In this document: piece by piece, positions 60,063 to 64,000 of the stretch
How the letters are laid out: each line of letters begins with the position of its first letter
Numbering within the stretch: position 1 is the first letter of the stretch
Assembly (NCBI RefSeq): GCF_940670765.1
Contig: NZ_CALNVW010000025.1
Coordinates: 1-64,000, forward strand
Origin: Streptomyces sp. A 4/2
GTDB taxonomy: Bacteria > Actinomycetota > Actinomycetes > Streptomycetales > Streptomycetaceae
Reading direction: 5' to 3'
Length of the DNA: 64,000 nt
The notes under the pieces: model-generated
Told to the model about the DNA's origin: nothing
Seen by the model: the letters and a program-made list of their open reading frames with translations, nothing else
The model's database searches: none
Position numbers and translations under genes: made by a program

Positions 60063-60527
60063 TCAGGCGGGGTTCTCGCCGAGCATCAACATGATGTGCT
60101 CGTGCTCGCCGTACCGGACCGTCCCGGTGCGCCGGAAGCCGTGTTTCTCCAGCAGCCGCACCGAGCCGGTGTTCCCTGCGAAGGGATCGGCGTACAGGGG
60201 ACGGGCCTTCTCCCGCTCCAGGAACAGCGCCAGTGCCCGCGTGCCGATCCCCCGACCCCAGTACTGCCTGCCGAGCCAGTACCCGATGAAGCGCCGCCCC
60301 TCGTCCCACCACGCCACCGCGTTGCCCGCCAGATCTCCGTCGACCGTGATGGCCTGCACGAAGTTGGTGGGATCCCCAAGAACCTTCGTCGTCCAGTGGG
60401 TCATGAACGGTTCCCGTTCCCGGGGCGTGAACTTCGACCGTTTCATGGCCTCAGGATCGTGCTCCTGTGCGAAGAACTCCTCCAGATCGGCCGGTTCGAC
60501 ATCTCTCAAGCGCACCTGATCAACCAT
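60063..60527 (-). CDS. GNAT N-acetyltransferase
   Basis: 154 aa. RimJ/RimL-type GNAT: VRLRDVEPADLEEFFAQEHDPEAM, motif A GYWLGRQYWGRGIGTRALALFLE, and NTGSVRLLEKHGFRRTGTV. The ATG at 60527 lacks a strong ribosome site, and GTG 60545 is possible. Substrate unknown; such enzymes acetylate N-termini or small amines. Confidence 0.88.
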   Translation of the reverse strand: MVDQVRLRDVEPADLEEFFAQEHDPEAMKRSKFTPREREPFMTHWTTKVLGDPTNFVQAITVDGDLAGNAVAWWDEGRRFIGYWLGRQYWGRGIGTRALALFLEREKARPLYADPFAGNTGSVRLLEKHGFRRTGTVRYGEHEHIMLMLGENPA

Positions 60528-60654
60528 GTCGACGGAGTCTGCCACCTGCCACTGACACTCCCGGGCCGCGGTTCCTGACCTGCCGTGCGCAGCCGTGCCC
60601 GGTCGAGCGGGGAGCACCGGGAAACGACGCTCGCCCGCGGAGAGCGAGCAGCAC

Positions 60655-60690
60655 GACGGCCCCTGACCGATGACCTGGTCAGGGGCCGTC
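60655..60690 (-). terminator. Strong terminator of tRNA-Ser(TGA)
   Basis: Perfect 14-bp stem GACGGCCCCTGACC/GGTCAGGGGCCGTC with an 8-base loop, seven bases from the tRNA end. Confidence 0.9.
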
Positions 60691-60696
60691 TCTCTG

Positions 60697-60781
60697 CGGT
60701 GGGTGTGGGATTTGAACCCACGGTGACTCTCGCCACGACGGTTTTCAAGACCGTTCCCTTAGGCCGCTCGGGCAACCCACC
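60697..60781 (-). tRNA. tRNA-Ser (anticodon TGA)
   Basis: Acceptor GGTGGGT/ACCCACC with discriminator G; CCA is not encoded. The anticodon stem ACGGT/ACCGT holds loop CTTGAAA, giving TGA. A long variable arm is present. Confidence 0.97.
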
Positions 60782-60824
60782 CCCGCGCCGTCCCGTCGGG
60801 ACGGCGCGGGAACAGACTAGCGCC

Positions 60825-62234
60825 TCAGCTGTCGCCCTTGCGCTGGCCCAGGGTGACCGTGACGGTGTGATCCTTGCCGTCGCGCTTGTACGTGAGCTGG
60901 ACCTTGTCGCCCGGCTTGTGCGTCCAGATCGTGCCGATCAGGGTCGGGCCGCTGTCGACCACCGTGTCGTCCAGCTTGGTGATCACGTCACCGGCCTTGA
61001 GACCCGCCTTGGCCGCGGGACCATTGGCAGTGACCGCGTCCGTGCCGCTCGCGCCCTGGTCGGAGATCTTGGCGCCGTCGCCCTGTTCGTCCATGGCGAC
61101 CGTCGCGCCGATCACCGGGTAGACCGGCTCGCCGGTCTTGATCAACTGCTGGGCGACCGACTTCGCCTGGCTGATCGGGATGGCGAAGCCCAGGCCGATC
61201 GAACCCGCCTGCGAATCGCCGCCCATGCTGCCGCTGCTCGCCGACTGGATGGCCGAGTTGATGCCGATGACCGCGCCGCGGTCGTCGAGCAGCGGGCCGC
61301 CGGAGTTGCCCGGGTTGATCGAGGCGTCCGTCTGCAGGGCGCTCATGTACGAGGCCTTGCTGCCCGAACCGTCGCCCGAGGCGACCGGGCGGTTCTTCGC
61401 GCTGATGATGCCCGTCGTCACCGTGTTGGACAGGCCGAAGGGCGCGCCGATCGCGATGGTCTCGTCGCCGACCGCGACCTCGTCCGAGTTGCCGAGGGCG
61501 AGCGGGGTCAGGCCCGACGGCGCGTTCTTCAGCTTCACCACGGCCACGTCGTAGCCCTGGGCCCGGCCCACCACCTCGGCGTCGTACTTCTTGCCGTTGG
61601 AGAAGGTCGCCGTCAGGGTGCCCCCGTCGGCTGCTCCGGCCACCACATGGTTGTTGGTGAGGATGTGGCCCTGGGTGTCGTAGATGAACCCGGTGCCGGT
61701 GCCGCCGTCGCCGTTGCCGCTCTTCGCCTCGATGGTGACGACGCTCGGCAGTGCCCGCGCGGCGATCCCCGCGACCGTGTTCGCCGAGCGCTTGACCTCC
61801 TGGCCCTTGCCCGGCGCGGAGACGGTGGTCGAGCCCGTCGCGTTGTCGCTGTGCTCGGCGGCGAAGTACCCGATGCCGCCACCGATGCCGCCCGCCACCA
61901 GCGCCGCGACGATCACCGCGGCGACCAGACCGCCCGCGCGCCTCGCGGGTGCCGCGGGCGGAGGCGGTACGGGTGCGCCCCAGACCGGTCCGCCGGTGCT
62001 GCCGTAGCCACCGCCGTACGCCGGGAGGACCGGCGGGGGAGGCGGCCATCCGGCGCTCGCCGCCTGGGCCGGTACGGACTCGTCGGCGGTCACCGGTCCC
62101 GGAAGCTGCGCGGTGGCTTCGGTGGCGGAAGCGGGCGTGCCCTCAGGAGCGGCAACCGGCACGGGAGGTGCGGACGGGGCGGGTGGTGCGGTCTCGGCCG
62201 CCGTGCCCTCGGTGCCCTCGTTCTCGGTGCTCAC
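60825..62234 (-). CDS. HtrA/DegP-type membrane-anchored serine protease with PDZ
   Basis: About 469 aa from the GTG at 62234 (AGGAG upstream). The cytoplasmic N-terminal ~105 residues are Pro/Ala-rich and disordered, then one transmembrane helix (~106-130, GGLVAAVIVAALVAGGIGGGIGYFAA). The trypsin-like domain holds the triad His in LTNNHVV, Asp in YDVAVVKL and Ser in INPGNSGGPLLDDRG. A C-terminal PDZ domain (~390-465) follows, with KAGDVITKLDD. It degrades or refolds misfolded proteins outside the membrane. Confidence 0.95.
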   Translation of the reverse strand: MSTENEGTEGTAAETAPPAPSAPPVPVAAPEGTPASATEATAQLPGPVTADESVPAQAASAGWPPPPPVLPAYGGGYGSTGGPVWGAPVPPPPAAPARRAGGLVAAVIVAALVAGGIGGGIGYFAAEHSDNATGSTTVSAPGKGQEVKRSANTVAGIAARALPSVVTIEAKSGNGDGGTGTGFIYDTQGHILTNNHVVAGAADGGTLTATFSNGKKYDAEVVGRAQGYDVAVVKLKNAPSGLTPLALGNSDEVAVGDETIAIGAPFGLSNTVTTGIISAKNRPVASGDGSGSKASYMSALQTDASINPGNSGGPLLDDRGAVIGINSAIQSASSGSMGGDSQAGSIGLGFAIPISQAKSVAQQLIKTGEPVYPVIGATVAMDEQGDGAKISDQGASGTDAVTANGPAAKAGLKAGDVITKLDDTVVDSGPTLIGTIWTHKPGDKVQLTYKRDGKDHTVTVTLGQRKGDS

Positions 62235-62455
62235 AGCTCTTTCTCCTCGGTTCCACGTCGTCTCGGTCAGAGTCCCGCTGTGCAAGTGTTGCAAGTGTCT
62301 GCGGACAGCTTTTCCCACAGCACGTCGGGGCACTGTAAACGGGAGCTGTGCATCTGCTCCCCCATCCTTTATTTCGGATGAAAAGGATGCACCTTCACAC
62401 CGTCGCGTGCTCTTGTCTGCCTCCACCTACCCCGTCACGGTGGCACCATGACGCG

Positions 62456-63262
62456 GTGAACCACGTACGGCAGCACAGCATCCAGGTCGTCGCCCACCGG
62501 GGAGCCTCCGAGGACGCCCCCGAGCACACCCTCGCCGCGTACACACGAGCCATCGAGGACGGGGCGGACGCCCTCGAATGCGATGTGCGGCTCACCGCCG
62601 ACGGCCATCTCGTCTGTGTGCACGACCGCCGGGTCAACCGTACGTCCGACGGGCGCGGTGCGGTCTCCGCCCTGGAGCTGTCCGACCTGGCAGCCCTCGA
62701 CTTCGGGTCCTGGCGGAGCTGGAAGGACTCCGAGGAATCCCCGGACTGGGACCGCGAGAGCACGTCCGTACTCACCCTGGAACGGCTGCTGGAGCTGGTC
62801 CACGACTCCGGACGGCGGGTGGAACTGGCCATCGAGACCAAGCACCCCACCCGCTGGGCAGGTCAGGTGGAGGAGAAGCTCCTCGCGGCGCTGGCCCGCT
62901 TCGGTCTGGACTCCCCGGCGCCCGGCGAGGCGTCGCCGGTACGGATCATGAGCTTCTCCGCGCGCTCGCTGCACCGGGTCGCCGCCGCCGCCCCCGCCGT
63001 CCCCACCGTCTACCTGCTGCAGTTCCTGTCCCCCCGGCTGCGCGACGGGCGACTGCCCGCCGGGGCCGGGATCGCGGGCCCGGGGATGCGGATCGTGCGC
63101 AATCACCCCGGTTACGTCGAGCGGCTGCACCGGGCAGGGCACCAGGTGCACGTGTGGACCGTGAACGAGCCCGAGGACGTCGAACTCTGCGCGGAACTGG
63201 GCGTCGACGCCATCATCACCAACCGGCCGAAACAGGTCTTGTCCCAGCTGGGCCGGTCCTAG
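62456..63262 (+). CDS. Glycerophosphodiester phosphodiesterase
   Basis: 268 aa from the GTG at 62456. Catalytic motifs: VVAHRGASEDAPEHTLAAY (His and Arg), GADALECDVRLTADGHLVCVHDRRVNRT (Glu, Asp, His), LAIETKHP, and a C-terminal VHVWTVNEPEDVELCAELGVDAIITNRP. It hydrolyses glycerophosphodiesters to sn-glycerol 3-phosphate and an alcohol. No signal peptide, so it is probably cytoplasmic. Confidence 0.95.
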   Translation: MNHVRQHSIQVVAHRGASEDAPEHTLAAYTRAIEDGADALECDVRLTADGHLVCVHDRRVNRTSDGRGAVSALELSDLAALDFGSWRSWKDSEESPDWDRESTSVLTLERLLELVHDSGRRVELAIETKHPTRWAGQVEEKLLAALARFGLDSPAPGEASPVRIMSFSARSLHRVAAAAPAVPTVYLLQFLSPRLRDGRLPAGAGIAGPGMRIVRNHPGYVERLHRAGHQVHVWTVNEPEDVELCAELGVDAIITNRPKQVLSQLGRS

Positions 63263-63414
63263 TACTGGTCACTGCACTGGTTACAGGGAGTGCACCGGCG
63301 CGTTCGATGCGTATTCGATCGTTACGAGTGCATCACCGGGCCCCCTTTGGCCGGTTTCCGGTCCAGTCCACCGGGGCATCCACTCGTTGGCGTGGGGCAA
63401 AGGAGGTCTCGGGG

Positions 63415-63924
63415 GTGGCGTTGGTGGTGGCACAAGAAGTGCCCACGTCGTCGAGCATGGCCGTACCCCACGGCCCTGCGGGCGTGGGTGAGGCTAGGCA
63501 CCGGATGCGTGATCAGTTGCGCAGGACCGGAGTGTCCGACTCGGTGGTCGACGATGCCGTGCTGATCCTTTCCGAACTGCTCAGCAATGCCTGCCGGCAC
63601 GGCAGGCCGCTGGGACAGGCGGAGATCGGTGACGGGGATGTGCGCGCCGCCTGGTGCGTGGACAAGGCAGGCAGACTGACCGTGGAAGTGACGGATGGCG
63701 GGGGTCCGACCCGACCGATTCCGGCCACTCCGTCGGTCACTGCGAGAGGCGGTCGCGGGCTCAACATCATCAGCGCGCTGGCCCGGGAATGGGGCGTACG
63801 GGACAACGCGTCGGGGGAGGTGACGGTCTGGGTGCTCGTCACCGAGGGCCGCCGCGAGGACTTCGCCACGCACGGCGCGGGCCGCGGTCCCGACTTCGCG
63901 GACGTGTTCGACGACCTCGACTAG
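63415..63924 (+). CDS. RsbW-like HATPase (anti-sigma-factor-type ATP-binding protein)
   Basis: 169 aa from a GTG with AAAGGAGG eight bases upstream; ATG 63457 is an alternative. HATPase_c_2 motifs: VDDAVLILSELLSNACRHGRP (N-box), LTVEVTDGGGPT (G1-like DxGxG variant) and GRGLNIISALAREWGV (G2). Streptomycetes have many such stand-alone domains that act as anti-sigma or sensing partners. The variable tail ends GPDFADVFDDLD. Possible partners include the SigF/SigN-class factors elsewhere in the genome. Confidence 0.9.
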   Translation: MALVVAQEVPTSSSMAVPHGPAGVGEARHRMRDQLRRTGVSDSVVDDAVLILSELLSNACRHGRPLGQAEIGDGDVRAAWCVDKAGRLTVEVTDGGGPTRPIPATPSVTARGGRGLNIISALAREWGVRDNASGEVTVWVLVTEGRREDFATHGAGRGPDFADVFDDLD

Positions 63925-64000
63925 TGCCGCGACCAGATCCGGGCCTGCTCCGGCGACGGACCGGCGGGGTGCACCCGCCGGTTCTCCGGAGGGGGCAGGG
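63925..64000. other. Window end, non-coding
   Basis: 76 bases after the last stop. GC-rich with CACCCGCCGGTTCTCCGGAGG; no complete feature visible. Confidence 0.4.

Overview
The DNA is very GC-rich, uses GTG and TTG starts freely, and carries sigF/sigN-type sporulation sigma factors, a subtilisin-inhibitor (SSI) family protein, many secreted proteins with long Ala/Pro/Gly linkers, and actinobacterial regulators. All of this points to a Streptomyces chromosome. The tadA - tRNA-Ser - sigF - sigN - sigma factor - nepA-like order looks like a core-arm region of the linear chromosome. The species cannot be named from the sequence alone.

Layout. 1-4.1 kb is the edge of an extracellular contractile injection system (CIS) locus: the 3' end of a ricin-lectin protein, then a translationally coupled operon of a LuxR-type regulator, a Pvc16/DUF4255 cap-like protein and an AAA+ ATPase. 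4.4-10.5 kb is an accessory block: a decayed NB-ARC regulator fragment, a cis-prenyltransferase coupled to an MpaB/Lcp-like (DUF2236) oxygenase with EF-hands, a divergent SAM methyltransferase, and a DHA2 exporter with a divergent MarR regulator. 10.6-15.1 kb holds a PEP-mutase-like enzyme, a double GNAT, a TetR regulator and a secreted M28 peptidase. 15.2-24.7 kb is a housekeeping and developmental block: LytR_C protein, upp, tadA with its partner gene, tRNA-Ser(CGA), a second PEP-mutase-like enzyme, small secreted/membrane proteins, sigF, sigN and a collagen-like lipoprotein. 25-31.7 kb has a MarR-controlled MFS pump fused to carboxypeptidase-regulatory-like domains, a YceI protein carrying the same type of domain, an F420-type oxidoreductase, a TetR regulator and a secreted EEP-family enzyme. 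31.7-37.7 kb is a four-gene surface-glycan operon (response regulator, sensor kinase, GT2-GtrA, GT39). 37.7-43 kb contains DUF2797, a GH19 chitinase, a Tat-exported BBE-type flavoenzyme, several gene remnants, tRNA-Arg with a duplicated 3' end (an integration scar), and tRNA-Ser(GCT). 43.2-50.4 kb has an SSI inhibitor, a 1296-aa PAS protein whose kinase and receiver parts are degenerate, an acyl-CoA ligase and an ECF sigma factor. 50.5-56.4 kb has a DUF1906 secreted protein and a five-gene operon resembling the mycobacterial igr operon for steroid side-chain degradation. 56.6-64 kb has a nepA-like gene, a decayed primase-polymerase gene, secreted/exported proteins, tRNA-Ser(TGA), an HtrA protease, a GDPD and an RsbW-like ATP-binding protein.

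How genes may work together. sigN and the nepA-like gene probably belong to one developmental regulon, by analogy with S. coelicolor. The prenyltransferase/oxygenase/methyltransferase/exporter block is the best candidate for an undescribed small pathway. The igr-like operon is preceded by a 17-bp palindrome whose core resembles another palindrome 32 kb away. A recurring oddity is that tandem repeats sit exactly on the stop codons of three genes.
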